From: Dermacentor variabilis
Taxonomy: Eukaryota > Arthropoda > Arachnida > Ixodida > Ixodidae
Length of the DNA: 64,000 bases
Assembly (NCBI RefSeq): GCF_050947875.1
Contig: NC_134573.1
Location: 53,060,115 to 53,124,114 of the forward strand
Direction of reading: 5' to 3'
Made by a program: the position numbers and the translations under genes. A model generated the notes under the pieces. It worked only from the letters and a program-made list of their open reading frames with translations, did not search any database and was not told the origin of the DNA. Shown here one piece after another: positions 28,755 through 42,045 of this stretch (its first letter is position 1; each line of letters starts with the position of its first letter).

Positions 28755-28803
28755 TCTGAACGCATCTGAACACACTGAACACACTGAACAATCTGAACAC
28801 ACC
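28755..28803 (+). repeat. 9-bp tandem repeat
   Basis: About five units of the form tgaacacac (tgaacgcatc, tgaacacac twice, tgaacaatc, tgaacacac). Confidence 0.8.
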
Positions 28804-31800
28804 GCCCTTATTCTAGTACACTGTAACTTTGTGTAGAAGTATGACCAGCGATGCTGTCTATGTGGGCCCTTCAATGGCGCACGGCACCTACGGCGTGGGT
28901 CGACCCGGCGTTCCACTATCTTCGAGGTCGGCCCACGTATGGGGAGTTCTTCACGCCTGCGTCACTGCCGCCGCAGGTCGGCCCGGCATTGTACTATCTT
29001 CGCAATTTTGTTCTACCCGCGGATAAGATAGTGGGGAAAGTAGCCTTTAAGCGGAAGCTTTAGCTCGGATGCTCCTATCTAAATACATGTAAAAGGAGAA
29101 GTCGCTTTCTCGGCAACTACTGCATCAATATTGACGAGGTTTATTGCAATAGGAAGAAAATTTTAAAATCTAGCGAACTTTGGTTTCGAATTTTTGATTT
29201 AGTTCATCCTTTGTTTAATAAACATTGACGAAAATCGCTAATTTCCAGAAAACAAAACTTTAAAGTTTGCAACTCTGCTTATTCCACAATGAAAAATGAT
29301 ATCACAATTCTGTGCATTGCATCTAACACTACATATAAAGAGGACAAAATTTATATATTACACACGAATCTAAAAAAATTTAGTATTACACAAATACAGC
29401 TTTTGCGGAGCCCTTGTAGACAACGTAACGAATTCATGTGAGATAAATTGACATATCGAATTTGTGCGCTTTGAACGATCTAGTGGATGCCATTTACAGA
29501 AGCGCGATATCTGTTCTTGAGGCAGATCTATTATTTGTAAACTTCGTGCTTCTATTTTTTTTTCACTTTCGATTTTTGAAAATTGTTTTAACAAAATTCA
29601 TCCCTGAAATAGAAATTCCGCTTCCAACAGTCACTATAATTTATCTTTCTCTCTCAAATGCAATAGGGTTCATTAAGATTAGTCCAGGGCGTAACTCAGA
29701 AAAGCGTTTCTTCGTTTTACATCTATTATAATATGCTGTGCAGAAGTTGGGCACGAGTTAAGCTTCCTCTTAACTGCTTCGCTGCAAAAAAAAAAGAACA
29801 AAAAAAGCCTCATCCGTCAATATCGCCGCCCCAGATTTCATCACGACAGCACCATCACCATCTGCACGGCTCCGTGAGCAGCTACCAACGGTTCACTTTC
29901 GTTAACTTCCTTCTCTCGGTGGCAGAGCATTCTCTTTATGCCAGCGACGCACTAACAATGCACCATCATTCCGACATGCATCGCTTCTGCGCCCAAGCAA
30001 GCTTTTGGTGGCACACCTTCACTGCTATATTGGCAATAAAAATTTAAACTACTTGCCTTAGAAAAAACAGCGTGAATAAAAATCGAAAGCGGTGTTGCCA
30101 CAAGGAACGTACTATTGATGACAGTATCAAAAAAGGCTCGGCGCGGTCACGTTGACTTTACAGGTTTGCAAGGACTGGCTGACGGGCAAGTTGGCTCATT
30201 ATGACAGAAAGGGCAGCGCTTCAAGTTGTTAGTGCAGTGTGCGTGTGGTTGCTCCTTTGTGTCCCGTCTTGAAGCGGTGCTTTTTGATTACAGACATTCC
30301 TTTTTCTGCGTCAGTTACGCTTTCCAAGAGCGATTACTTTGCGAATTTTTGTTCGCATGGCTTTTACAGAAGCATGTTGAATCAGAATTTCTGCGCGCGG
30401 TAGGATAATCAGGAGGACAGGCTCCAAACTGCTCATCTTCTTTAGCCACCTAAGATCAATTATTGAAAACTGAATTGGGGTAGCTTTTTTTAATTACGCA
30501 CACAAGTTCTCAACTTGCTCGGCATCCAGAGGTTACCAATCTGAACACTCGAATGATAAAATAATGTCACCAATACTTGTATTAGTTTAATAGTTTTGTT
30601 TCGTGCAGTTACAAGCAGCCGGCGTATTGATGGCGCTGTAGGATTTTTATAAAGCGCGTGTGAAAGCTTGGACAGGTTATCTTGGCGCAAATCAACTTGA
30701 TGAGCTTAAGTACGCGTGTCCAACCCTGTACCCCTGCCTTTATAAGCGATTCTCCTACATTATATAAAAAGCACCTCAGCGCTACGGTACATGACATAAG
30801 GTGTGCGAGAACATTGTGCTCTCTCCGAATTAGATTTCTGGGCATTGGTGGTATCAGGCTCGGTTTCCTAGCATCACCAGGAATCAAAACAGCTGCCTGG
30901 GGGAAGCATTGAATACATTTTCACTACTTTACAACATATGGATCAGCGCAGACACGTACGTTAGAACTAAAAGTACCGAAATATTAAGGTGGGGGTTTTG
31001 TTACATATATTTTGGCTGCCTAATGTTATGGTCTAAAGAAAATATACTGGGGCTTTCTGACAATTAATCGTGACATGAAATATGATATCCAACACAGTAC
31101 CCGCGGTGGAACTGGCCCCTGGACTACAGGGCTATATTGAACCAAGAAATGTTGATTGGATAAACACCACTAATAAGAAAGTGTTTAGCTACTTAATTTT
31201 TGGTTTGTCGGCGCCACTGTGAAGTCTTGCGGGCCCTTTTTACCACGAGCCCTATGTTTCCTCTAATATTCCAAGCAATTGCACCCTGTTTCTTTCTTTT
31301 GGGGGGGAGGGGGGGTTCAACTTTCTTTATCGTCTAACAACTGTTCCAAAGTTATCGGTTCGGTCAAGACGCGCCTGAGTATGCTTCTAATATCCAGTAT
31401 GCTGTCACAGATTCAATAGCGAAAGAGCGTTACTTTATCAGACTGCGCGCGTGAAGCGAATACTGACTTACATTCTCCATCACATTTGAGGACCCGAGAT
31501 TGCCCTGCAATGTACGCACGTTCCTATATGATAAACCGATGCCTTGATCCCTAGATCAGATTCAGAGGAAGCACTACTTCGCGCAGCCATCGTTGTGCTT
31601 TGAGTGTTATTTTGCTTTCCAGTGCAAGCTCACCTTATAATGAGTTATATACGTGTCTCACTCTTTTGGAACTGTCTTGTTCTTCATATCACTACAACTT
31701 GACCGCATCAACGTGCTACATCTTGATTGAGTGAATGCTGGGACATGGACTAGCAGTTTTGTGGCGTGTGCGGTTACACATTTAGCACAACAATTTATTT

Positions 31801-34445
31801 TTCGTAACTTACTTTTTAATTTAGCACGCTGTAAAAGAGATCAACCCTGTATAAACAGGACGTCTTATTAATACAGAAAATATAAATGCTTAGTAGTCGA
31901 CTTTCACCTCATGGTAAGAAATTTCAATAAAAATATTCTTATGATAATTAAAAGCCTATCCGCGTGACAACGTTACACCTGAGTTCCCCCTATGCAAGCT
32001 GATACCGACTTTAAGGTGCTTCGTATGGTGGGCCCTTGACATATGTCCAACCGTCCAACAAACGGTTATTCTAAATGTTTCATTTCAGAAAGGCGTGCTA
32101 CCCTCCTGCTTTTCACTTCCGTTCGCAAACATGCGTAAGACGAAAGTAATTCGTGAAGAGCGTCGTTAGTCCAAATCCACAACCTACCGTAACTAACCTC
32201 GCCTATATCGCTGTCATTCAGGCTTAGATGAGAAATGTATGCCTAAAATCGTTGCATCACTAATCCGAAAAGAGAAGCCCGCGACCAATCCAGCTAGGCT
32301 TCTTTCATTTCGTACTTTTTCCTAGCGCCTGGTAGTAGCTCATGGAGCAGAAGGCTGAGTGTAGAAGTGGCAGAGAAGGTGCTCTATATTCTCTCGTCAC
32401 CCACCCAAAAATGCAGGGCGCGCTGCTTGCCAATCCTAAAAAAATTATATGTGATTCCAGCCATTTGTAAAACAGCAACATTGTTTTGGGATGGCAGAGT
32501 CCAGGTGATAAACAGGGTGGTTATGGAGATGAAGACACTTTTTGATGCAGCAATTTAGGAATGACTGAGTGAATGACTTCATTTATTGAGAAAAAGGAGG
32601 AGTAAACATCGATGGAAGCACGTCTCAGCACATTGGAAAAGGAGCGAGGGACAAAAAGAGGAAAAGCTGGAGTCCGGGTGGCAGGTGAAGCCGCAGTTTA
32701 GGGTGGAGAGAATATAAGCGAGAGTATGTGAAACCAGTTGAATTCCAGTGTAGATTTGTGATGGGGCTAAATTAATGGAGTCACCGCCCAGCATGCGTCC
32801 TTTGCTGTAGTATAAGCACCCGCCGTTCTTGGTAATACACGTATACTTAAAACCAATTTTGGCAATTACTTATTCATAGGCCATACCTTGCCGTGTATCC
32901 CTTAGTGGCAGGGCTTGTGGATTACAACTACGCTGTGGCGACAAGTTACGACCTTACCATGCCGCTTGGGGCTACGGATGCCATACTCATCACTATTGTT
33001 ATAGCGGAAATACTATAAAGATGGGTTTACAGCACAAGTTAAACAGGCATTTTAGAACAGCGTTTCTCACCTTACATACGCTGAACGCAAGCATCATTGC
33101 AGCATGTTACGGTGCGCGCCCCTTCAAGACAAAAACACGAACGCAAACATAAGAACGCGTTAGAAGACAGCGTGCCATCTTGGGCCTCGTGCCAAACATG
33201 TCCAAGCCAACAACAAATTAGCAACCATGCTGTCATTTTTAATGGAAGGAGGTAATATACTTGAAATTCTAGAGTGCCAATACCAGCCACCACCTACGGG
33301 AGCACGTGAAGGCGCCGCCGGCAATATTGCTTGAGGAATTGCTAGCAATATATTTCTAAAAATATTGCTAGCATCACAATGGCGGACGTAATAAGGCAAA
33401 AATTGTAAACATTTCATTAGATGGTACCGAAGTACTCTGTGTAGATTACGTGCGACAATAATAGAAAGAGTACAACATTATTAGAGAATATAATTCAAAA
33501 ACAGGCTCGCCTATTAATGCAGTGTAGTGAAAAGGATGTACTTCCATATAGCTGTGGAGGGTGCAAATAATAAACAGGCTAAAAAACAGTCCTGTATTTC
33601 TGTAGCAAACTGGATAGACGATCCGCGTCTTGGAAACAGGATAAGGTTGCTCCTAAAGGCAGAAAGTCTAGTGCGCAGGTCGGCCAGTTGGGTCTCGCCA
33701 CTTGGCAATCCCGCAAAGGATGCGTTGACGCCACGATGACGCACCACGGTACGTCAACAAATAAAGACAACTTTTTTAAAGTGAAGCTTTCTTGACTCCT
33801 TCATTCGACTTTTCCACTGGTGCTGTTGTTGTCTTGCTCATCGTGTCCACATGAATTCAGAGCGTGCATATACTTGGAAGAAGGGTGGAAAATCGGAAAG
33901 GCTGCGGGAGAAACTCGTTTGGACCTTTACATCGCGGCACATCTGCATAGCGCCTCCTAGAGCTCCCTGAGCGTCGTCACATTAGCCTCTTGAAAGCTCT
34001 AATGATCCAGGGAACTCCCGCAAAAAGCATTAAAGAAACTGCAGCACTTACCCTTATACTAACATCAAGTCCTGAAGAGAGGTAGACAGAATGGTAGAGG
34101 TAGGGCAGGGAGAAGAGGCGGAGAATGAATAGAATCGGACCGTTTTCGAAACGAGTGAATAACTGCCTTGCCATTTTTCACTCGCAGTTCTCATACAGGG
34201 GGGAAGGACGGCACAGGAAAAAAGGCGACATAGGAAGATAACGAAAGTATACTACTATAGATACACGACTGCGGTTTCGGGCAAACTGAGGAAACTGTAC
34301 TGTACGTTTCTGCTATTTCTAACTAATAAACACCATGCAAATTGGACAACTGACGCAGGGTGTACGGACGCAAAGCCGCACTTAATTACCGTATGGTATA
34401 GGAGACACTACTTAAGGGGTCGCACGTCATATCAACACCTACGGA
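28804..34445. other. Long intergenic stretch, no gene supported
   Basis: More than 5 kb of mostly AT-rich DNA. A degenerate internal duplication (ggtcgacccggcgttccac / ggtcggcccggcattgtac) lies at about 28896-29010. An open frame at 30609-30887 on the minus strand (92 codons) shows no family I recognise. A perfect 11-bp-arm hairpin lies at 33341-33372. Nothing else is supportable. Confidence 0.5.
33341..33372. repeat. Small perfect hairpin
   Basis: GCTAGCAATAT and ATATTGCTAGC are exact reverse complements around a 10-nt loop. No context suggests a function. Confidence 0.7.
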
Positions 34446-34650
34446 TCTGCCGCGGTAGCTCTATGGCTATAGCATTGGTCGAGGTCGCTAGTTCAATATC
34501 CGCCTCGGGCAGTCAAATTTATACGGGAGCGAAATAGACAAACGGTGGTGCACTTTGATTCAGGGGCACGTTAACGAATACCAGCCTATCAAAATTAATC
34601 CGGAGTGCGTCACTACGGCGTGCGCCATAATCTGATATTGGTTATGCACA
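34446..34650 (+). mobile_element. Ruka-like SINE, diverged
   Basis: tgccgcggtagctctatggctatagc starts a tRNA-like head whose B-box-like part (tagttcaatatccgcc) is degraded. The body shows ggggcacgttaacgaa, aaaattaatccggagtgcgtcac, tacggcgtgcgccataatctgat, in the order of the complete copy. Confidence 0.75.
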
Positions 34651-35797
34651 TAGAACACCATAATCGTGCCAACACGTCTGCTTCAAGCGATCTGCCATGT
34701 GTAGCAATGGCAATGCTCCACCCTCTGACAGGTTACATACAATGCGCACAACAATGCCTCAGGCAAACACCGCTCGATGTATGTTGTGTAATGCGCAGCA
34801 AATAGCAGTACTGCATGCAAGGTAACACTTCCCATCAACTTGCTACTCTCGTATTGCAATATACGCAGAAAAAATTATACACTCTCAGTCAGCATTACCG
34901 CTAATTAACATCTATCAAAACAAACAAAAGAGAAAGCTGCACTTACATCGATTGGCACAATGCGCGGGATCTGCCTATAAATTTTCAGACTAAGAATTTA
35001 TGTGCTGAAGAATTGTTCTCCATATTGCAATATTTTCATTCGCAGTGAGCAAAAGCGGCTGTTGTGTCCACGGTAGAATTGATTTACACGGCTTCAATCC
35101 CATGGTCATTACATCATTGCCAACTTCGGTGGCATCGCAGTCGTCAAAACTGGATAAACTGACAAGGAAATCAGGAGGTTGATGAAGGCAATGCACAAGA
35201 CCAAAGGCTTGCACAAGACCTCAGGAAAATAAAATAACTTTTTGAGCAGCGTGGTCATGCAGGGGGCCGTGCGATGGTTTCAACGACTATCAAAATCCTC
35301 CAAAATATGAACAGAGCTAGGCCGACGAAAATGCTGGCGTTTTGTGACAGCTGAAACCGCTTGAAATCTCAGAAAAGCAATGGCTTCAATGTAAAAGATG
35401 ACCTAAAAATAGGGAACCGTAACGTTGACAGGGTAGCCAAATTTGGGCACAAATAAATTGGCTGTTGAAGCAGTTGAGCTGAAACCCGATGGTGCGAAAT
35501 AAGGCGAGAATGTTGGCAAGGGTAGAGGACAGGTCAAGTACGTAGGTCCTGTGGCCGACGCCAGCGCCCGGAAGCTGTCAGATGACTGCACGTGTAAGCC
35601 AGATGCCCGGTTGGGAGTCGTTACAAAGGGATTCGGTTCTGAAATATTGGACGCACACTCCATCTCAATAAATAGAGTGCACTCTACGGTGTCATTCTTC
35701 GACGCTTGGCACCGATTTTCGGGCAATGAGGATGAGAACAAATTGTCTCACGTGCCGACTGCTCACCTTCATCGAACTTCCAACATTCCGTACCCGC
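34651..35797. other. Intergenic, one unrecognised open frame
   Basis: A 112-codon frame on the minus strand (35403-35741) beginning MFSSSLPENRC has no recognisable motif and is probably chance. Confidence 0.4.
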
Positions 35798-36008
35798 CGT
35801 AGCTGCTCAGTTTTTAGTGGGTTCGACTGGTAATAATTTGGTCGCGGGATTGAATACCAGCCACGGCAGCTGCATTTAGAGTGGGGCGAAATGCGAATAC
35901 ACCTTTGTACTTCGTTAGGGGCACGTTAAAGAACCCCTAGTGGTCCAAATTATTCCGGAATTCCCCACTACGGCGTGCCTCATGATGAGATCGTGGTTAT
36001 GGTAGGTT
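35798..36008 (+). mobile_element. Ruka-like SINE, diverged, head damaged
   Basis: ggtcgcgggattgaataccagccacggc carries the B-box part; the body has gtacttcgttaggggcacgt, taaagaacccctagtggtcc, ggaattccccactacggcgtgcctcat and gatcgtggtt. The front of the head is scrambled. Confidence 0.75.
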
Positions 36009-36059
36009 GAATCAGATAATTTATTATGTAACCTTCGTTAAGGATGTCCTTGGAAGTCC

Positions 36060-36096
36060 CACAACTCCTGAATACAAGTAAGTGTCAGGAGTTGTG
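36060..36096. repeat. Small perfect hairpin
   Basis: CACAACTCCTGA and TCAGGAGTTGTG are exact reverse complements separated by 13 nt. Confidence 0.7.
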
Positions 36097-37334
36097 CATG
36101 AGGTATGTCAGTATGTGGGTAGCCTTTATGGCGTTCGATACTTGCAAGTCGACATTGCGACTACAATGTAAAAGCGGAACGGCGACATGGTAGACATTAT
36201 GGAGACAAACAAGTTCCGCATAGATTGTGCAGAAATAACGGCACAATAATTGTAATAGCGGTCTTGCTTCCCGCACGTGGATAACCGTGACAGGAGACTG
36301 CTTTGGGAAGTCACTGCAAGTACTGTATATGTCATACCCAAGGTTGTACCTGGCCTGGTGGCCAGTAAATGTGACGTAATATTGCGAGCAGGTTCGCCCA
36401 TTGCATGCTAGCGGATGACGACACAGAGACAGTTTGCTCATTCTTGTGCCGTGACTTTTGCGTCACGGTGCAAAACCAACATATCCATGTATATGTCTAA
36501 ATACTTAAGCACATCTTGATTTGGAGCTGCTGCGGTACCCCATGAGTGTGGATAGAAAAGGGGCTAGGGAAATGATTGGGGGTACCTTAACGAAATCGAT
36601 AGATCAAAATCAAAAGCCGACCATGACGGCGTCTCTCGTAGACGCTGCGCGATGTTCGTACGTTAAGAATGTGTGCCGACTGAAGAAAGGCTGCCGTGTA
36701 GTGCTTCTGACGGTTACCCCAGCTTGTTTACTCCGTAGCATCAAAAAGTAAAAAAGCAAAAGAAATAAAGAAGAAAAATGAAAACTGTATCAAAAGCCCA
36801 GAATCAATGATTGCTCGTTGCGACTAAACGCTCTTAGGATGACAAATCATGTCCTGGCGACGAGGGGCAGCGATTTATCAAGAACATTGATAACGCCGGT
36901 GAGACGAGCATTCTGGCGAAGTTAAATGCGCAGGAATAGCTTTTAATTGTTTTTTTTTCTTGACGTCATCATCGCCTCAGCGCGGGAACTTCGAAAAGTA
37001 TGGACGTCAGACTCTGGAGTTTTGCAAGACGCGTAGCGCCAGCTGCCGTTGCGAAGAGGCAGTAAATGAGCACTGCGAAGCCCGACTCCCTTGCTAAGTT
37101 TCCTAAGCAGCTAGCTACTGCGAAAGAACGATTTAACTAGATTTTGGTCCATATTGTGAGTGTTTTGCGCATTTAACATCCAGACAGAGAGATATGAAGT
37201 TCTACGCTTGTCGGACGCGCCGCCGAACTGCCATAAAGCGCTTGCTGGCTCACTCTTTAGATTGATGGCTGACGCCGCTATCGACGCTACTATTCTGATG
37301 TAAATTGCCATGAACGTGACGGCGGAATAACAAC
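36097..37334. other. Intergenic, nothing recognised
   Basis: No supportable gene or repeat. Confidence 0.5.
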
Positions 37335-37465
37335 GTTGAGTTTAATGCGACAGCGTTAAGGAGCTCGTGTCGCAGAAAAGCCGGTGTCCTCGGCGTCGGT
37401 GTCGGCGTCGGCGGCGTTGGCCGTGAGCGATAAATCCCAGCAGGCACTTCATGAATAAAAACAAC
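37335..37465. repeat. GC-rich low-complexity leader beside the second composite repeat
   Basis: ggtgtcctcggcgtcggtgt with further gcgtcggcg runs, then tgagcgataaatcccagcag. It precedes the tRNA-like segment but is absent from the 7.3-kb copy, so it is either an older repeat or the insertion target. Confidence 0.45.
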
Positions 37466-37790
37466 TTGCAAGATGGGCTGGGTGGGAATCGAACCAGGGT
37501 CTCCGGAGTGTGAGACGGAGACGTTACCACTGAGCCACGAGTTCGATGCTTCAAAGCGGTACAAAAGCGCCTCTAGTGAACGCGGTGTTGCCTTAGAAAC
37601 GAGCTGTTTCTAAGGCTCAGGCGTGCGTCGCTTGCTCAGGCGCACATTTCGTTGTCGCGCCGAACGCTGCGTTGCTCGACGCTCACCGCGTCCGATGAGG
37701 GGCGCGTAGTCGCTGCGCTGTAGCCCATTGCCTTACACCCCTTGGCGGGTCGACGGGAACGCTGTCGCGTTCCACTCTTGAAGTCGAAGC
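37466..37790 (-). repeat. tRNA-headed composite repeat, second copy
   Basis: Nearly identical to 7346-7672, including the tRNA-like head (B box ggttcgattcc on the minus strand), the 27-nt hairpin at 37590-37616 and the CpG-rich tail ending ttccactcttgaag(t/g)cgaagc. The copy at 7.3 kb continues for about 155 bp beyond this point; this one does not. Confidence 0.85.
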
Positions 37791-39420
37791 TTAAGCGTCC
37801 TCCAATTTTTACCGATTTCCATCGCGATTGTGTGAAGGGAAAAGGCGAGAGCGCTGGATACGGGCCGTTCAACTTGCTGGATATTCGGATTACTTGCATT
37901 CCCCACAACACGGCGGCTCGCATGAGAAAGTGCGAAAATTTTGTTCTTCTGTAATTGTGTTGCGTAGCCCGGATGGAGGACCGCGGTAACCAAGCGAAAA
38001 CTCAAGAATATGCAGCCGCCACTTCGTTGGTAACAGAAAGAACAACTTTGCGAACCACCTTGCTTATGTGCCATCGATATCTCCACCTTTTAACAGACGT
38101 CCGCCTCCGCTTGACTCAACAAGTGGAACGGAGAGATTTGGCAGGTCAGCTTAACCAAACATTTTGGTTCGTTTATGAATTCAAAATCCTGTTCTAGAGC
38201 ATCGTTGTATCGCGAGATCATTCTACTTTCGGTACTTTGTATGCCCTGCGCCGATACAACAAGCACGCTTCGCAATGTGCTGAGCCTGCTCAACTGCGTT
38301 TTTCAAATGTGAGCAATAATGCTGCTGTAGGAGTACTGGATGAGTAATTGCGAAGTAGCGCACGTGTGTAAAGAAAAAAATGTCGCGTTTATTTACATTT
38401 ATTTGTGCGTGCTTGCTGCTCGAAGCGTCTGCGAAAAGTTCAAATTAGGGTACTGAGCAATGCTGTAGCTCCTGCGAGAAAGAAATATGCAGCCCGTAGG
38501 CAATGTGGGAAGCTTACTTTCGTTTTGATCGCACGCTGTTTGCTGCCTTGGAAAACGTTTTCTGTTTGCTGCCCTGGAAAACGCTATAAAAGGATTTACT
38601 TTCTGGAAATAATTGCGAGACAAAACATTAAGATAAAATACATAAACATATGAGATACATACGTCTTGTGTTCAGGACATATTCAATATGAACCAATTTG
38701 AAATGCTTAGATATTTATGCTGATATGCCTATAAACAAACCTGATGCTCTCTGTACTTGCGAGTTGCAGCGCGCCGAAATAACACTTGAGACTTTATTTT
38801 ATATTGTACACGTACTTCGCCCTGCAAAGCTTTCTGTCCGAAGCGTGGATTGGCGGAAGAAGCTTTCCAGGTCCTTGATTTTTAGGAAACCGTGCCTCAA
38901 CACAAACGAAAGAGAAGGGTCCATTGCGGCCTATGCACCTTCGCTTGCGGAAAGCTCTCCTTGCACTACGCACTTAGCGGCAAGGCTGCGATGGGGGCGC
39001 TGGTGACGGGTTTTTCCGCAGCGCCGCCTGGGCAGAGTCTGAGGTCTATAAGGTCACTACGCCACGTGGTCACGCTCGTGCGATAAACCGTCGTGTCCAG
39101 AAAAGCTGGATACGCTTCCGAATGCGCGGTCTCGATTTGTGGCGTGGTTAGCTGAGATTGCTGTAGCTGGTGGCATGATCACCTCTACCCGCTTCCACGG
39201 AGTTCGCCGCGACGTGGGAAGTGAGTTGCTAGTGTTACGTTCGCCTTCAATGTTGTATACACCGATGCGCAGAATAACAAAGGTTCACACCGCAATGGCT
39301 CATTATCAAATAAAACAACCCAAAAGAACCCATCTCACGATGACCATCGATGTTAAAACAAATAGAATTCAAGCATTTCTCCGACGCACCTACTTGCATT
39401 ACCTAAATTCCACTACCTAA
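37791..39420. other. Intergenic, nothing recognised
   Basis: No supportable gene. Open frames of 60-117 codons on either strand show no family features. Confidence 0.5.
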
Positions 39421-39895
39421 AGTTTAGCAGCGGTGCGAAAGCAGTATACAAGTTCAGTCACCCGCCCGTTTCGCGCCGATTCTGCACGTGTCGCCCAGGA
39501 GCAAGGAGCCGAGGGACGGCTGACTTCCCCGTCTACGTCAAGGAACAGCGTAGCTTCATGTGCAAATGGACCGAGATTTCATCTCGTTCGGCACACTGTC
39601 AAGGTCACTGATTCAACGGCCCGGCTTCCCCAGCTACCTGGCCAATCGCAGCCCAGCCCACCATTCAGCGTGGGAGGCTCGTACCTGCTGCCTTTATAAA
39701 GGACGGCATTACGGGCGGCAGCTCAGTTTGGCAAGCGTTGCGCAAACGGTAAAACTCGCTCACCCACCCGTTTTGCGCAGGTGAGGCTTGAGCGTTGTTG
39801 AAGTAACAGTCGTTCCATTGCCGCGCACTGCTGCCAAACTTTGACAATATGTTTGTGTGTAATCTCTAAGAATTGTTGGCAATGCTAAGGAAATT

Positions 39896-40444
39896 ATGAA
39901 GGCTCTTGAAGACTTCAAACGGGAAATGAGTTCAGAGTTGCGTAGTGTGAAGGACAGTGTTAAATTTTGTAGTAACACGTGGGACGAAACAAAGGCAATT
40001 GGCGCTGACGTGAAGGCACTTCGACAGGAAATTGGTGAGGTGATTAAGATCAATGAAACCCTGCAAAATGAAAACAAGCATTTAACGCGGAGAGTTGAAC
40101 AGCTCGAGTGGTATACCAGGTTAAATAACTTGGAAATAAAAGGCATCAAGTCAGACGGAAACACTGTTGACATAGTCGACGTTCTTAAGGAACCAGTTGC
40201 TAGCCATGACATTGACACGTGTCACCGGATCCCCACGCGCAAACTAGGCGATACCAATATCTTGGTTCGCTTTGTTCGTAGAGATAAGCGTCATGCGTTT
40301 CTTGCTAAGGCTAGGAACCAAAAGGTTACAAATGACCAGCTCGGCTTATCTGGGACCGACAGCGTTTATGTGAACCAGCATCTTACGCAGACGAACAAAC
40401 AGCTGTTTGGTGCTGCTATTGCTCACAAGAAAGAAGTGACATGA
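39896..40444 (+). CDS. CR1/L2-like LINE ORF1: coiled-coil nucleic-acid-binding protein, partial
   Basis: An open frame of 182 codons. The first 80 residues form a heptad-rich coiled coil (MKALEDFKREMSSEL ... NKHLTRRVEQLEWYTRLNNL). The RLNNLEIKGI motif, then DTCHRIPTRK, ILVRFVRRDKRHAFLAKAR and SVYVNQHLTQTNKQLFGAA, follow the pattern of ORF1 proteins in CR1/L2/Jockey-type LINEs, which bind RNA as coiled-coil multimers. An upstream zinc/PHD part often found in this class was not seen. A stop at 40442 is followed, a frame away, by more similar sequence (KVFARKVEHMDAV), so the end is probably truncated by a lesion. Confidence 0.65.
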   Translation: MKALEDFKREMSSELRSVKDSVKFCSNTWDETKAIGADVKALRQEIGEVIKINETLQNENKHLTRRVEQLEWYTRLNNLEIKGIKSDGNTVDIVDVLKEPVASHDIDTCHRIPTRKLGDTNILVRFVRRDKRHAFLAKARNQKVTNDQLGLSGTDSVYVNQHLTQTNKQLFGAAIAHKKEVT

Positions 40445-40592
40445 AGTTTGTGTAGACGAGCAGGGGCAAGGTTTTCGCGCGGAAAGTTGAACACATGGAC
40501 GCTGTTAGGATTCAAGATCTGGCTGATCTGGCGAAGATGACTAGACAATAACATTGCTTTTGCAACATGCTCATTATTCCTGACTTATCACG

Positions 40593-42045
40593 ATGCTTTT
40601 TCTATCTGCCTGTACTAGATACAATACTGATAATTTTAATTCTAGATTTAACAGGACCAGCGAAATATATATTTCGGCTTTTCATTTAAGTATCCCTAGC
40701 ATGAAAAACAAGCGCGACGATCTTGTTTTATTTCTAGGGTCGCTGTCAGTGGAGTTTGATGTTATGCTTTTTTCTGAAACAGGGTTCGGCACTGATGGTG
40801 ACGAGTGTTGTTTCGATGACTATACTTACAATGATTTATCAAGGCCCTATGGAAGAGGTGGTGGCCTTGCTGTATATGTTAAAAAATGTCATTCTCACTC
40901 TGTGGTTGGCGATGTTACAGTCACAAATCCTAACGTTCAGTGCTTATATATATCCTTACAGAATGTAATCGTTGTTGCTATGTATAGACTCCCTAAGGGT
41001 ACCAAATCAAAATGTTTTTAGTTCTTGGAAAGCATTTTTACTTTTCTCTACTCTTCTTAACTACCTTTCATTTTAATGGTGGATTTAAACATAGACCTAT
41101 TATCAGATGATTCTCATTCAAGGGAATCGCAGAGCCTCAGTTCTCCTTACGCATGTCACCTTACACTGCTACTTTATTAGATATCTGTATCTCAAATCTT
41201 CAGCCTCCACACACTGAATCTGGTCTATTATGTTTATATATTAGTGACAATTTGCGGATATTTTGTTTTATACCTCTCAGATTAAACCAAGTAAGAGATG
41301 CTGTTAGGCATATGACCAGAGATTTTAACGATTTTGCTCTCAAGGAGTTTCGTAAACTAATCCAAAGTACTAACAGGGAATCTATATAGGGTATATCTGA
41401 GTTATTACAGCATACTCTCAGTTTATAGAGGTTTTCTTAACCCAATGTAACGCTGCTTTCCCACAAATAGAGAGAAAAATTTATGTTAGGAAGATTAAGA
41501 AGCCTTGGATGAACAAATCACTTTACGCAAGGATAAGAAAGAAAAATAAAATGTATCATGAGTTTCTCCATAGCAGCGATCTAGCTCTGCTTCCTCTATT
41601 TAAACAATTTAGAAATAAACTCAACAAAGACGTAAAGAATGCTAAATCTAATTATCACACAAGCCATTTTTCTCGTAATCAAAATGACTGTCGTAAAGTT
41701 TGGCAAGAGGTTAACAACATGAGAAATAAAACAAAATGCACACAATTTAGTGAAATAATCACAGCTAATGGTAACCTAACTGGCTGTGAGCTATCAAACC
41801 CCCTAAATGACTACTTCATTATATTGGCTCAACATAATTTTGTTACGCATACTCCGGTTGATAGTTTTGTAGGCCTCACCACTCAATTAATAAATTCTAT
41901 AGCACTCGCGACATCAACCCCTCAAGAAATAGCTACATTAATATTTTCTTCAAAGAATGATGTAGCCGCTGGATATTACGATAAAGAATTACAGTGCAAG
42001 CAAAAATTAGCCGAGATGGGAGTTTTATCGGCTTATGAGCCCTAA
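40593..42045 (+). pseudogene. CR1/L2-like LINE ORF2: endonuclease part, broken and truncated
   Basis: The first frame (to 41021) has ISAFHLSIPSMKNKRDDLVL, FDVMLFSETGFGTDGDE and GRGGGLAVYVKK, the beginning of an APE-type endonuclease, including the SETG glutamate. After stops, DLNIDLLSDDS and SPYTATLLDICISNL follow the later endonuclease motifs in degraded form. The frame 41509-42045 (MNKSLYARIRKKNKMYHEFL ... FRNKLNKDVKNAKSNYHTSHF) matches the linker between endonuclease and reverse transcriptase. No RT follows, so the element is 3'-truncated or interrupted here. Confidence 0.7.

Noticed and set aside
30609..30887. A 92-codon frame starting MIPGDARKPSLIPPMPRN, considered as a LINE linker (PxPRNM-like)
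   Set aside because: Only the five-residue resemblance was seen, and no RT or RNase H motif lies on either side.
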